In this document: piece by piece, positions 37,990 to 59,005 of the stretch
Numbering within the stretch: position 1 is the stretch's first letter
Layout: every line of letters starts with the position of its first letter
Source: Trematomus loennbergii
Lineage: Eukaryota > Chordata > Actinopteri > Perciformes > Nototheniidae
Assembly: GCA_012861695.1 (NCBI GenBank)
Contig: JAAOOA010000060.1
Coordinates: 12,335,949 to 12,399,948, forward strand
Length of the DNA stretch: 64,000 nucleotides
Direction: 5' to 3'
Program-made: the position numbers and the translations under genes
Notes under the pieces: generated by a model
The model's input: only the letters and a program-made list of their open reading frames with translations
What the model was told of the DNA's origin: nothing
Databases searched by the model: none

Positions 37990-39140
37990 CTAACTTGATG
38001 GTGAATGATCTGTCGCCATGCCAATGGCATTTGATGACATCCCATAATACGCTTAGATGTGTGGATGGCTGCATCGTTACCAAACCTGTGAAGTTTTGGG
38101 CTGTTTGGAGCATTTTCACTGAAGTTATGAGAAAACCGTGTTTCATGACGAGGCTTGTGTTACCATGGCAACGGCATTTGAAGAAACCCCATAATTGACG
38201 TAGAGCTGTTGAGGGCTGTACCGGTGATATACAAGCGAAGTTTGGAGGACGATCGGACCGTGTCCATTGGACTTACAGCGACATCGTGCTTCATGGCGAG
38301 TGGTCTGTCGCCATGGCAACGGCATTTGATGACACCCCATAATACGGTTAGATGCGTTGATGGCTGCATCGTTACCAAACCTTTGAAGTTTTGGGCCGTT
38401 TGGAGCATTTTCACTGAAGCTATGAGAAAACCGTGTTTCATGGCGAGCATTGTGTTGCCATGGCAACGGCATTTGAAGAAACCCCATAATTGACGTAGAT
38501 CTGTTGAGGGCTGGACTGGTGATATACAAGCAAGTTTGGGGACGATCGGACCGTGTCCATTGGACTTACAGCGACATCGTGCTTCATGGCGAGTGGTCTG
38601 TCGCCATGGCATTTGATGACACCCCATAATACGGTTAGATGCGTTGATGGCTGCATCGTTACCAAACCTGTGAAGTTTTGGGCCGTTTGAAGCATTTTCA
38701 CTGAAGTTATGAGAAAACCGTGTTTCATGGCGAGCATTGTGTTGCCATGGCAACGGCATTTGAAGAAATCTCAAAACTGTCTCGTAGATGTCTTCACGGC
38801 TGGACTGTTAGCACACATGTGAATTTTGAGCACTTTTTGAACATTTTCATAGGAGTTAAAGGGACATCGTGTTTTATGGCGAGGGATGCGTTTCCATGGA
38901 AACGGCATATGGTGAGATTTCAGATTTGGCTTAGAGCTGTTGAGGCATGGACCGGTGATATACAAGTGAAGATTGGGGGACGATTGGACCGTGTCCATTG
39001 GACTTACAGCGACATCGTGTTTCATGGCGAGTGGTCTGTCGCCATGGCAACGGCATTTGATGACACCCCATACTACGCTTAGATGCGTTGATGGCTGCAT
39101 CGTTACCAAACCTGTGAAGTTTTGGGCCGTTTGGAACATT
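37990..39140. repeat. Satellite-like array, ~148-bp monomers of two alternating types
   Basis: The anchor CCATGGCAACGGCATTTGA or a close variant recurs at about 38014, 38163, 38311, 38459, 38604, 38744, 38895 and 39042 (steps 149, 148, 148, 145, 140, 151, 147). Monomers alternate between one followed by TGATGACACCCCATAATACG and one followed by AGAAACCCCATAATTGACG, so the true period is a dimer of about 296 bp. Later monomers are more diverged. Nearly every monomer has an X-box-like palindrome. Long minus-strand reading frames here are repeat translations, not genes. Confidence 0.9.
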
Positions 39141-39182
39141 GTGTGTGAGAGAGAGAGAGAGTGTGTGTGTCTGTGTGTGTGT

Positions 39183-39222
<40 letters not shown>

Positions 39223-39230
39223 CTGTGTGT

Positions 39231-39282
<52 letters not shown>

Positions 39283-39302
39283 GAGAGAGTGTGTGTGTGA
39301 GT
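39141..39302. repeat. Compound (GA)n/(GT)n microsatellite
   Basis: GA tracts are broken by GTGTGTGTGTCTGTGTGTG and CTCTGTGTGTGGCA units, directly abutting the last satellite monomer. Confidence 0.95.
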
Positions 39303-40990
39303 ATGAAATGAACAGTTAGAACTGACTCAGTTGGAGTGATGACATCATCGTGTTCCATTACACAGGTGTTTATAGTTGAGCTAACGAGCTCTGAAGAGAT
39401 CAAGGTTTGCATTGTTCTGAATGACAGATAAACCTCTTACATGTGAACGTTTTGTGGAAGAACGATAACAGATATCTGTGAAATTTCAAAACGTGAAGCA
39501 TGTCAAGGAAGTTGAGTATCTGAAGTGTAACTTTGTGTACTTTCGGGTTAATAATGTGGCCTTTTTGGCAGTTTAACTAAAGGTGTGCGGCTGCTGCTGT
39601 GAGGAAATATCAGCCTGAAATTACAATGGGTTTTAATGGAGACATGTTGAACGTTTTTGTCACTTCATGCCCTCAAGAGGCATTTTGTTTAATTATTTTG
39701 CTTAATTATTTGTCATTTTTCAAGCTATGAGATGTTTTCCTATGTTTGTCATGAAAAATTATGTCTCAGGAATGTAAGGTTTGGGAATTATGGCAGTTTT
39801 AAAAAAATATATGAAGGCAAATTTCAAGATTTGCTCCACTCTAGCTGTGACATCACGCACTCTAGTTAATGTTAAAAAAGAAAACCTCTTTAACAAGGTC
39901 TGAACAATGTTTAATATCTCTAAAAGTAAGAATCAGATTTAAAAGTTGTGTTACAGGAATAATGTCAGAAAGATGTGTAACATTTTAAAGTTGGAATGAG
40001 GTTTCTGAGTGAAAGTATGAATGAACAGTTAGCAGTTGAAGTCGCATGAAGATTTGTTGAAGTCTGAAGAATATCTCCATTGACTTCAATGGTTAAAAAT
40101 GTGATATCAGCATTCCCACTAAATGATGAGGAAAACATTACCTTTGCTCTCAAGCAGTGATAGTAATGCTCCCCGAATATCAGAACACAGGACAGATGTA
40201 CGTTTCCTAAATGACACACGAACATGTTCCCTAATCATGTTTAACGCACACACTTTGTCAGGTCTCCTAAACTTGGACGCACCAACATCAGAGCAACATG
40301 TAAGTTCCAGATGTCAAAAGGTCATTATCTCGTGACGACTTTAGGAGTCTTGCAGGATAGGAATTATCCAATTAACAAACTATATATACGTCTGCACATG
40401 AGCGCACATACATTTCTTTACATTAACTAACACACCAACATCCTTATCGTTTCTTAGCTAATGCATGCTGGATATGAACCACTAACTAACAATACTTTAA
40501 CTGTATTATATCTGAGGAAGACCTGTCTCGGAGTTCCTCTGACCTTTGCCAATTTACTTAACATGGGTACATCTGCTGTTAATTGCAAAGACCATTGATA
40601 ATTAGCAAAGAGACTCATGGGCCTCTTCTAATATATGGAAACTGTAATTCAATTATAGTTATATTGAGAAGGTCCAAGACTTGACATAACAACACATTCA
40701 CATCTGATTGAAGATTGGCCCCATTTATTTGTGACGTTGCAAACTCTGCGGTACAAGGCACAAGTGTTGTGAAGCTCATAAAGTGAGGCAAATAGAAATA
40801 ATCAGCTGATGGAGTGTAGATGTGGAAATAGGTGTATTCGATCAGCTGACTGTGTTTTTCGCCACACTTTATAAGCCACTCTGTATACAAATATCAAGAA
40901 AGGCATCTCAGACCTTGAGCAAGCAGATATTGCTGACTGTATGTTTCATCATTTACTGTTTCTGCTGTCTTAAGCTTTTACTGACGTGTG
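39303..40990. other. Intergenic DNA, nothing firmly recognised
   Basis: No exon with conserved coding potential, RNA gene or bounded repeat was seen. The stretch immediately after the satellite may be part of the same dispersed repeat, but there is no second copy in this window to test it. Confidence 0.4.
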
Positions 40991-40996
40991 TTTGTG

Positions 40997-41076
<80 letters not shown>
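40991..41076. repeat. (GT)n microsatellite
   Basis: Nearly pure GT run of roughly 80 bp. Confidence 0.95.
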
Positions 41077-41077
<1 letters not shown>

Positions 41078-41246
41078 CTTGTTAATGTCAGGTGGGAGAG
41101 ATAAGAAAGGGTGAGTTATTAGTATTAGTATTAATAATAATGTTTTTGTGTGTGGTTTAGGGAGGGCGGCGCACTAGCGCCCTCTATTGGCCAGCCACCA
41201 CTGTCTGTGTTCCTCCGATACTTTTATTTTCTTTGATGTATCCATA

Positions 41247-41847
41247 AGCCGCGTTCACACCGCAGTACTTTTCCCACTTTAGTTCCGATATAGTTCCGAA
41301 ATGTCGCGTTCACACCAAAAAGAGCCGGAACTAAAATGAGTTAATCAGAACCTTTTTTACCCCCTTTTCCGTCCCCGCTAGAGAGCAGGACTTTGGTGGG
41401 AGAAAAAGGTTGATTGGCAAAAAGTTTTGTGAAGCCGCCATTTTATTATCCTCGCATTAGCATTATTAGCATTAGCATTAGCCCAGCGCACAAACGCAGA
41501 GAGACTAACTTATGGCAACACAAAAGAAAACATGGAAGCGGTGGAGATGAGGAGGTGTCGGCGTTCTGGCGATTTACTCGGATGGCTAGAAGCCAGTCCC
41601 CAACTCCGGGGACTTCCGGCTGGGGACTTCGGGTGGCAGTATACGCCGTGAAGTTGTTTGCGGCCTGCCAGTAAACCCAAAGCAGAAGAAGAAGAAGTGA
41701 CGTCAGCGGCTCATTTGCCTAATCCTTCCCCAGGGACTTATTCCGGTGTGAACGCGATCTGTACTTAGTTCATGAGAACTAAAGAGTTCTCATGAACGAA
41801 GTTCTCATGAACCTTTATGGGTAAAGTACTGCGGTGTGAATGCGCCT
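41247..41847. mobile_element. Inverted-repeat MITE, second copy, ATA duplication
   Basis: Flanked by ATA (41244-41246 and 41848-41850), with inverted ends built on GCGTTCACACCGC. It corresponds to the element at 105-697 in inverted orientation; both contain the CRE-like TGACGTCA (near 41699 here) and GTCCCCGG/CCGGGGAC segments. Confidence 0.82.
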
Positions 41848-41984
41848 ATAGTTCGCTCATCGAGCCGGGGGTCAGGTTATTCACTCGCAAGAAAAGGCGC
41901 TGGTGCGGGACCGTAGCAGGATATGACGCTTATTTTAGTTTTTTATTTAATTTCTTTGTTATTTTTGTCTAAACTCAAGGGAGC

Positions 41985-42217
41985 CAGAGCAGAGGGTTTG
42001 TATCACATACAATGTGTTGGAGCGTTAGCCAATAGAAGTGCAAGTGTTACATAGTGATGGTCCTATTTTTTACGGCAGGGGGGGGGTGTGGGGAGAGAAA
42101 CTCCTTCTGGAACGAACTTTGGGATTTTAGCCTTTGCTGTTATCATTTACATGCAGAAACCCCTATATAGCACACAACAGGAAAGGGTAAACCAATACAA
42201 GCATAATAGGGTTTCTT
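41985..42217. mobile_element. Truncated piggyBac-type MITE
   Basis: The interior (CATACAATGTGTTGGAGCG, TTACATAGTGATG) matches the element at 35270-35629, and the right end GCATAATAGGGTTTC runs into TTAA at about 42217-42220. The left end is missing. Confidence 0.6.
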
Positions 42218-42517
42218 TAATGATGCAAAAATCCCTCCCCCCTTACAGTTATTATGAACAGGGAAACCTACTCGGAACAAAACAGGCTGTAAAATTTTTA
42301 TTTTTGCTGTAAAGTTGTGCATTTTGACATTGGGGCTTAGGGGATTGACGTGCTGTTGGAGCCAGCCTAAAGTGGCCATCACTGCAGTTTTTTGGCACCT
42401 CACTCTATAATAGTATACTTCACATTTTCATTTTACAGGAAAGAGGAAACATCATCTCTAATGCGATTAGCTCATGTCCGTTTTTTCCAGTGTATCAGCT
42501 GGTTAGAATCTCCCATT

Positions 42518-42998
42518 ACCCCTTTTCCACCACGACAATTTCCGTGGCAGGGTTAGTGGGGCTAGCTCCAATGAACCCTTTTGCTTTTCCAGTGATTAGC
42601 CCCTCGTCATGACATCCTCGCTTACTTTGCTGCTCTTCCCAGCAACACCAGGGAAAATAACAAAATGCTGGACCTTGCTGAGGACAGCTCATTTTGTTCT
42701 TATACTTACAAGGCTAGATTCACTAGCAAGCACAAGTTTTCCAACAACTTTCTACTCTTCGTGGTACTTGCCATGAACTGCTGTTGCTCACGTACATTTT
42801 GCCCAATACTCTGAGGTAAAGGTCCGATGTATACTGCTTTATGCTCTTGGTGCTGTCCAGGCAAATAGTTGGTACCCTAGTTCAACCAATTTACGCAGCC
42901 GAGAGCCAGCACCTCTGCAGTGGAAACACAACAAAATGGTTCACAAACGGACATCGGCTCCGAACCATTCCTGGAACTGCCTCAGTGGAAAAGGGGTG
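42518..42998. mobile_element. Possible MITE with ACCCCTTTTCCAC ends
   Basis: ACCCCTTTTCCAC near 42518 is matched by the inverted GTGGAAAAGGGGT near 42998. No target duplication was found and there is no second copy in the window, so this rests on the inverted ends alone. Confidence 0.55.
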
Positions 42999-43150
42999 AC
43001 TTCCAATGTCAACAACACACCCACAATTAAGGCAGTGTTAAAAAGAGTGGAGCTAATGATACAGCCTGAAATCCTCCAAAGTGTTTTCCACCTGAACGAT
43101 AACAACTCTTCCATCCATCAAGTTGTCACCACTGATCTTTCCTGTCCCGC

Positions 43151-51893
<8,743 letters not shown>

Positions 51894-52560
51894 CTATTCA
51901 ATTCAATTCAATTCAATTCAATTCAAGTTTATTTATATAGCCCAAAATCACAAATCCTATTTGTCTCAGAGGGCTTCACAAGTCAACAAACAAAATTGGC
52001 AATGTAAAACAATGTAAAAACAACAAACGTAATTTAAAAAGGAACATAACACAATTACACAAATACAGTTAGAGTAAAATAAAATTCCATTAAACAAAGA
52101 GTCCATGAGGATGTATAAACTGTACGGTGTACTAAAGAGGAAAGTCTTTAACCTACTCTTAAATGTGTGGACACTGTCTGCCTCCCTAATCGTCACTGGA
52201 AGTTGATTCCAGAGGAACGGGGCTTGGTAGCCAAAAGCTCTAGCACCTGATCTTTTTTTGTGGACTCTGGGAACCACCAACAGACCTGCACTCTGGGATC
52301 TTAAGAGGGGCAATAGGAGATTAAAAGATCCTGTAGGTAGGATGGTCCCTGACCATTGAGCGCTTTGTATGTGAGTAAGTATTTTAAAGTCAATCCTGGA
52401 CTTAACTGGTAGCCAGTGCAATGCTGCTAAAACAGGAGTGATGTGGTCCATCTTCTTTGTTCCTGTTAAAACCCGTGCTGCAGCATTTTGTATGAATTGA
52501 AGGGTCTTTAATGATGAGTTTGGACAGCCTGATAATCTATTCACGACAAAAGCTACCACG
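51894..52560 (-). mobile_element. 5'-truncated LINE (L2/CR1-like) 3' end
   Basis: A minus-strand frame (about 197 residues) contains the conserved C-terminus of a reverse-transcriptase polyprotein: LQFIQNAAARVLT, DHITPVLAALHWLPVK, RSQSAGLLVVPRV, RAFGYQAPFLWNQLP and FKSRLKTFLF. A portion between ILTHIQSAQ and the following segment is missing compared with full-length relatives. The 3' end has a (TTGAA)n tail (about 51897-51925). Dead copy. Confidence 0.88.
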
Positions 52561-52625
52561 TTATATTACTATATATTTATTTACTTATTACATATTGCTA
52601 TATATGTATTTACTTATTATATTAC

Positions 52626-52950
52626 CAGAGATGGAGGAAGTACTGCAATTATTAACTTAAGTAAAAGTATCAACTACAGTGTAAAGAAATACAAGTAAAA
52701 GTCCTCCATACAAAGTAAACTAAGTGTTAAGTAGAAGTACAAAAGCATCAGCATAACAATTTACTTAAAGTACCAAAAGTCAATATACTCATTACACAGA
52801 ATGGCCCATTTTATATCCACATTTACTCACAAAATGTAGTGGTGAAAATGTAAAATAACGTATTCTAGTAAATACAAGTACTTGAATTTTTTACTAAAGT
52901 ACAGTAGGCCTACTTGAGTAAATGTATACTGTAGTTATATTGCACCACTG
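52626..52950. mobile_element. MITE of the ACTTGAGTAAAAGTA family
   Basis: CAGAGATGGAGGAAGTAC at the left and the inverse of CAGTGGTGCA at the right bound a short AT-rich body with AAGTAAAAGTA and TACTTGAGTAAA at opposite ends. No matching 8-bp flanks were found. Confidence 0.6.
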
Positions 52951-53155
52951 CCACTACTGTTACGGCCACAGTCTGGATGACTGGCCAAACATAACAAAAA
53001 GATGGAGGAAGCCTGGGCCAGACACACCAGACCCAGAACTCCCCCAGAACTCCAAACTTGCATTTTGTTAACAAAACTATTTTTATTGCATTACGTATAA
53101 AATAAGACATACATAAATCATAAGGTCTCCCTTCATAAATAAATGATGAAATTAG

Positions 53156-54452
53156 CAGAGGTGTGGACTCGAGTCACATGACTTGGACTCGATTCAGACT
53201 CGAGTCACCAATTTGATGACTTTGGACTCGACTTGACAAAATCACAAAACACTTGCGACTCGACTTGGACTTGAACACCAATGACTCGAGACTTGACTTG
53301 GACTTGAGCCCTCTGACTTGAGGTGACTTGATAATTTAATTCAGAGGTCTCCAACACGCCGATCGCGAGATGCCGCAAGAAGAGCAGACTCCCGTCGGGA
53401 AGAGCAGAATCTCCATCTCCTTGCTGAGAATCCTTGCAGGCAGGGGCGGGTCTTTATTTAGCTGGGCCACCATGCGGCCAATCATATGTGAGGACACACT
53501 AGGATCATACCATTATGTGAAAGAAGGGTGGGGGGCAGACGCTCCAAAGACAGCAGGTGTAGTGGTACAGGCCAGATACACAGAGCGACGGGGAGATGGG
53601 GAGACAGATTTAAATGCAAGCGCGTCGGAAAAAGTCAAGAAATTAGCGAAAACCGAAAAAAGAAGCAGCATCTGGCTGCATGTCAATGATATTGGAGAAA
53701 GCAAAGCTGAGTGCAGGATTTGTAAAATGAAAATAACCTTCAGAGCAGGGTTTTTTTTTGGTAACCACTCAGGATTTATTGTCAGAGGTGGGAGAAGTTC
53801 AGATCTTGTACTTGAGTAAAAGTACCAGAGTGTAGGAATACTCGGTTACAATAAAAAGTCCTGCATTCAAAATGTTACAAGTAAAAGTACAAAAGTATTA
53901 GCATCAAAATATAGTTAAAGTACCACCTGCAGAGGGATCTAGATTCAGGTGTTCTTTTCCCCATAGAGACGCCTCGCTGCACATTATCTCTTGCATAAAG
54001 ATAGGTTGTGGGTCCCTTATAACATGTTGTACACAGTGGAAATAAACATTCTGGTTACCTCAACATCAGGGATCTTATCAATTAAACTCCTTCTGAATCA
54101 AACCGTCACGGTAGCATTACCTTACTGATCCCTCTTACAATAGAAGAAAACGTTATTTACCAGCAGAGAGAAAATAGATTATTACAGTATTAATGTGACT
54201 AATAAAGAGCAGTTTAATTATTAAGTATTATTCTGTTGATGGGTGTCATTACATTTGGTGAAAAGCACATAATGACTTGTTTAAGACTCGTTTTGTCAAA
54301 GTTTAGGACTTGGACTTGACTTGAACTTGCCCATCCTGACTTGAGACTTGACTTGGACTTGAGCACAAAGACTTGAGACTTGACTCGGACTTGAGCGCAA
54401 AGACTTGAGACTTGACTCGGACTTGCAAAACAATGACTTGGTCCCACCTCTG
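53156..54452. mobile_element. Non-autonomous hAT element with BED-finger remnant
   Basis: An exact duplication GAAATTAG lies at 53148-53155 and 54453-54460. The ends are CAGAGGTG(T/G)GGAC and the inverse CCCACCTCTG, followed by many GACTTGGACTTGA words. The interior plus frame (about 53620-53750) has the start of a BED zinc finger (SSIWLHVNDIGESKAECRIC), cut off by a MITE fragment at about 53786 (ACTTGAGTAAAAGTACC). Confidence 0.9.
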
Positions 54453-54460
54453 GAAATTAG

Positions 54461-55070
54461 TAATGTTGTTTACATATGTTCTTTCTTAAATGATCATTCC
54501 TGTATTCTAAATGATGATCTATTTTCACTTCACCTTTATTTTCTACCATGAAAATGAGCTAGACAGCTTTTTCCAATAACTCTTGAGATCCTCATGAAGA
54601 TATTAACCATAATCCCAATATTGGAAATTCACCACAATCTTCTAAATGTTAGTGTTTTTCTTATCCTGATGACTAATCAAATACTACTGTATACTCCCAT
54701 ACCTAAAAAGGACGCCAAGAATTCCTGACTTTGAATCCCTAGCTGAACCGTCAAGCTCCGCTGGATCCTACATTTCCCATAATGCAACTCAATAGCAACA
54801 TTAATTGCACCCTTCAAATGCACACCTCTTTTAAAGAGCCTGATGCATAGCTTACTTGGCTCCAGAAAAACGAGATTCGAGAATACCGTGCAAATTTGAA
54901 AAAGCTACAAAGATTTTGAAAAAGACAAAACGTTTTTAAAACACAAATGACGTTTCATAACAATCGTAGTAATGTAGACTACAAGCTTCAACAAAAAATT
55001 CTGCCCCATTGCCGAGATGATGCTGTTTTCAGAAAAGCTGATCTGTACTTTGACAGGAAAGTCATTTATG
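54461..55070. other. Intergenic DNA, nothing recognised
   Basis: No conserved reading frame, RNA gene or bounded repeat was seen. Confidence 0.45.
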
Positions 55071-55071
55071 C

Positions 55072-55668
55072 CGCATTTCCACTACAGCGCGGAGCACGGT
55101 TTAAGCGTGCCGTGCCATGCCCGGCCCGTTTTTGGTTGCGTTTCCACTAGGCGTAGTTCCGGCTAGCGGGTACCTTTTCACAGTTTTCTGGCTCTCCAAA
55201 ATCGAGGTTCTTTCCGGGCCAACAACCGGGCTGAGTATGCTAAACTAGTGAGAGAATCGCTGGCAACTACAACAAAATTAACATACTTTACCGTGATTTA
55301 ATTGTAATACACGTTTCAAAATGATGCCGAAGTAACAACATAAAAACCAGTTAGTAAAAACCATGAATTAATGCTTTGACAAGTCTGCAGACAGACGGCA
55401 GGCTAAAAAACTTTTAAAATGCGTGTTTTCTGAATGGAGATTGGCTAAGCTAACGCAGTACAGTATATGCTCCGACCGTCCACACTCACAACAACGGCCT
55501 ATACAGACATAAATAAACCAGCGCCATGACACAGACAGTCTGTGGTTTGTACTTGTTTAACTTTTTTGTCTGAGCTCTGAGGGCTAACAGCTAACGGCTG
55601 GTTTTGTGTTTCGCATTGAAGATGACGTCACGGCCGAGCGAGGCCCTGCAGTGGAAAAGCGCCATTAG
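55072..55668. mobile_element. Possible MITE with GCATTTCCACT ends
   Basis: GCCGCATTTCCACTACAG near the left pairs imperfectly with CTGCAGTGGAAAAGCGCC at the right. An internal copy of GCGTTTCCACTAGGCG is near 55138. No convincing target duplication was found. Confidence 0.55.
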
Positions 55669-57553
55669 AAGATGATGAGCTGCTGCTGATGACGCTGATG
55701 TGGTTCTGATTAACTCTTCACACTGGGAAAATAAGTACTAATGACTCCACAAGACTTCAGCCAAAGCCTTCTGAAGGGCAACTGATGTTGGCATTTCCAA
55801 GATGTTTCCCATGAATGATGTGATTTTGCTGTTTGAGAATGAGCTAAAAATACCAGTCGTTTGAGCCTCCGTGCAAACACTGTTTACAACCCAAGAGTAA
55901 AGGAGGCCAGATATGCTTGACATCTCTGTTATACAGATTATGACTCTGGCAAATCAGGACACCAAAATGCCCCAAATACTGCTGAACAAGCTGCTTCTAT
56001 AAATGTGGGTAATTAACAACTTGCAAGGGGTTTCACGTAAAGGTGATCAAGGGATGACAGGGACATTAGCTGCTCTGATTATACAGGATTTAAACCTCCC
56101 ACTTCAAATACCACTTGCTTTTATTACGAATGCTCATAGGAAAACCCATTTAATTTGATGAACTGCTTTGGTAAGAGTTGAAAAAGTTCCAGGAAAAGAC
56201 CCACTTCCGCTTCCCACTTCCAAAAGCTTGGAAACGTGTCCTGGAATCACCCAGTGGTTCCTGCCAACAGCTGCCAAAGAGTCTTATTGAGTATCAGCAG
56301 CATAGTGAGAGTCAGAATACTTGGCTATGCAGACGGTACACTGCTTATGACGTCCATGAGGGTGGTGATAATGTGTGGCAATAACAGGAAGCTAATCCCG
56401 CTCTCAAATTAACACATTTTAAAGTCCTTTGCTTCGTTCACACATCCACTAAATCCTAAGAGAATAATTCACTATGTACCCACCAAATGAGGATAGATTG
56501 AATATGAATGTCTAGATCTTTTGTCTGAATTTGAAGAATCAAGGATACATCTGACTTCTTGAAATCTTTGAATAACATCCTAAGAAACACAAAGAGATAA
56601 TTCAATATAGACTCAAATGCAAAACAATTATTAATTTATGGTATTTGTGGACCTCGTGTTTTTTTCATATTATTGCAAAGTCCTGGTTTAGGCACATATG
56701 TTTTCCAATTTAGCTTAGCATAAGTTTGCTCTTCCCTATCTTTCTAGATGTGTCAATTGTATGCAGTCAACTTAAAAGTCCAGCACGTATGGTTAAGGAT
56801 TTATTGGCAGAAATAGAGTATAATATTCATTAGTTTAAAATCAGCTGAGACTATTTGTTCTTAGAAAATATACATAGGAAGCAGGTCCTCTTCACATAGT
56901 CCGCCATGTTGGGCTGTTTCTGCAGTAGCTCAGAAGAGACAAACTAAACGCAGGCTCTTAAAAGGGCCTCTGTGTTTTACATTACCTGAAGGTCTTTGTA
57001 GGTTCAGTTAGGTACCAACAATCGTTAAGGAAAGGGTGAGTAATAATACATTCCAATTTGCAACCTCACTGGCACTAAAACCATCTCTGGTTCTTAAGTT
57101 TGCGCGGGGAACTTGTTAGCTCACACTATAGTGTCATATTATCACCTTGCTTCCCCCCTCAAAAGTGACAAAAATACCTGATTTTGCAGGCGTAACACAA
57201 TCTGCCGCCTACAAATGAAAACTTGTCAGTGGAAAGTGTCCGTGTGGCCACGAGAGGACTTTGAGCAGGCAGTCATAAATGAGAACACAAAATATTAGGC
57301 AGAGGATGTGGCAGTAATGGAGATTAACCCTTGATAAAAGCTAAGGTCGGTATACACACTCACGCTTACATACGGAAATGATCTCATGATCCCCTGGCAG
57401 AGATCATTATGGCACACAGGGCTTTTGTTGCTACAGCCTTACCTCTGGTATGACCAGCTTCTGGTGGTTAATATTAGATAACGTTCGTACACTTTATAAA
57501 TATTGTTGTGGACATTACTGATTGAGTTAGCTTTATGGCACAAGTTGTCAGCA
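55669..57553. other. Intergenic DNA, nothing recognised
   Basis: Unique-looking sequence with only short accidental reading frames. Confidence 0.45.
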
Positions 57554-57561
57554 CATAATAG

Positions 57562-59005
57562 CAGAGGTGGGGACTCGAGTCACATGACTTGACTCGAGTC
57601 AGACTCGAGTCGCATATTTTTTGACTTGAGACTTGCTTGACTAACATTGATAAAAGACTTGACTTGACTTTGACTTGGTATTCATGACTTGAGACTTGAC
57701 TTAAGCTTGAGACAGATGACTTGAAAGGACTTGACTGTTTAAAATTAAATATTTGCGTTTGTTTTTGTAGTGAGATATTACGTTTAGTTTTTTCGAAAAA
57801 CGTGATTGGGTGATTATAGCGCCGTGCGCGCAAACCTGGCAACAACCACTAGACGGCAGGAGTGTCAGTTAACATGGCAGCGGCTAGCGTTACTCCAAAA
57901 ATAGTGAAGTTTGGATTCAAGGATTATGTTGTCGATGACGCTAATAAGAAGAGAACAGCGGTATGCAGGGTCTGCAGCATAAAGATCAGTGACACGACCA
58001 CCAAACATCCAACTTCATTCGTCACTACAAAAAAACCCACAGAGAAAGGTGCGTGAATGTGTTGTGTTAGCTAGAAAGCTAACGTTAAGTTTAAGCTACG
58101 TTAGACTTGGTTTCAAATCGATTAAGCATTGCAAAGAGAAGACAAAACGGTAAATAACACTAGAACCGCCAAGGGATTCATTTGTACTAACCCTGATACT
58201 GACGGGCTGTCAGAGGGAGAGAGAGAGAGAGAGAGAGAGAGGAAAAGAGATGCCTCGTTTATTTCCCCTGTGTTATTATCAGAAGTTACTGTAAACTGTT
58301 GAATAATGTAGTTCATCTACTTTTAGTAGTTTGTTTAAATGTTTTAATTATGTTGTTTTTGTTTGTAGAAGTGCATCATTCCTTGATTTATTGTAAAATG
58401 AATCTGAACTTTTTGATCTGTTATGATGATAAACTGAAGCATTTCTAAATTAACCCAATTAACTGAGTTTTAAATCGTCCTACTTAGTTTATAAGGAAAT
58501 TATGAAGAGGAACAAATTAAATGATTTGAAAATGATATCTATGTAGGTGCTGACGCTGTTGGCGGTTCTAGTGTAACAGACATTTAAATTAAATATGTGT
58601 AATGGCAAATGCCATATATGATTTTCTTACCTGGAATTCTGCCTTTTTGAACAGACTTTTTGATTGAGTCCTAGCTATATTGTCTGCAGTTCTAGGGTTA
58701 ATTAATCTAATATGATTGTCATCGGTCTAAATTAGATTTCAAATGATTAACTGTGTATGTAATGAAGATCATAGTGTGGGTTAAATCCATTTTCATAACC
58801 ACTGTCTTTTAACTGATTTAAATGCGGAAACTGGGCTTATTCATCAGAATTTCGTATGACTTGACTTGACTTGCTTGACCTGAGCAATGACTTGACTTGA
58901 CTTGCTTGACTCTCACCACAGTGACTTGGGACTTGCTTGATACTTGTAGGTCAAGACTTGAGACTTGCTCATGACTTGCACATGTAGGACTTACTCCCAC
59001 CTCTG
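57562..59005. mobile_element. Non-autonomous hAT element with BED-finger fragment
   Basis: An exact duplication CATAATAG lies at 57554-57561 and 59006-59013. The ends CAGAGGTGGGGACTCGAGTC and inverse CCCACCTCTG match the element at 53156. The interior plus frame at 57862-58056 has a degenerate BED finger (AVCRVCSIKISDTTT followed by a disturbed His region), so this is a deletion derivative of an autonomous hAT. A (GA)n run is at 58209-58242. Confidence 0.9.

Noticed and set aside
37990..39140. CRISPR-like array
   Set aside because: Repeat units of about 148 bp are contiguous with no unique spacers, and the context is a vertebrate genome.
38143..39412. Long minus-strand reading frames (128 to 213 residues) over the satellite block
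   Set aside because: The protein repeats exactly as the DNA monomers do and ends in serine/leucine runs from the GA tract; it is an open frame in repeats, with no known domain.
51966..52559. 197-residue minus-strand frame as a host gene
   Set aside because: Its motifs are those of a LINE reverse-transcriptase C-terminus, with the tail repeat of a retrotransposon 3' end.
53370..53819. 149-residue plus-strand frame as a host BED-finger gene
   Set aside because: It lies wholly inside an element with hAT ends and an exact 8-bp duplication, and the finger is truncated.
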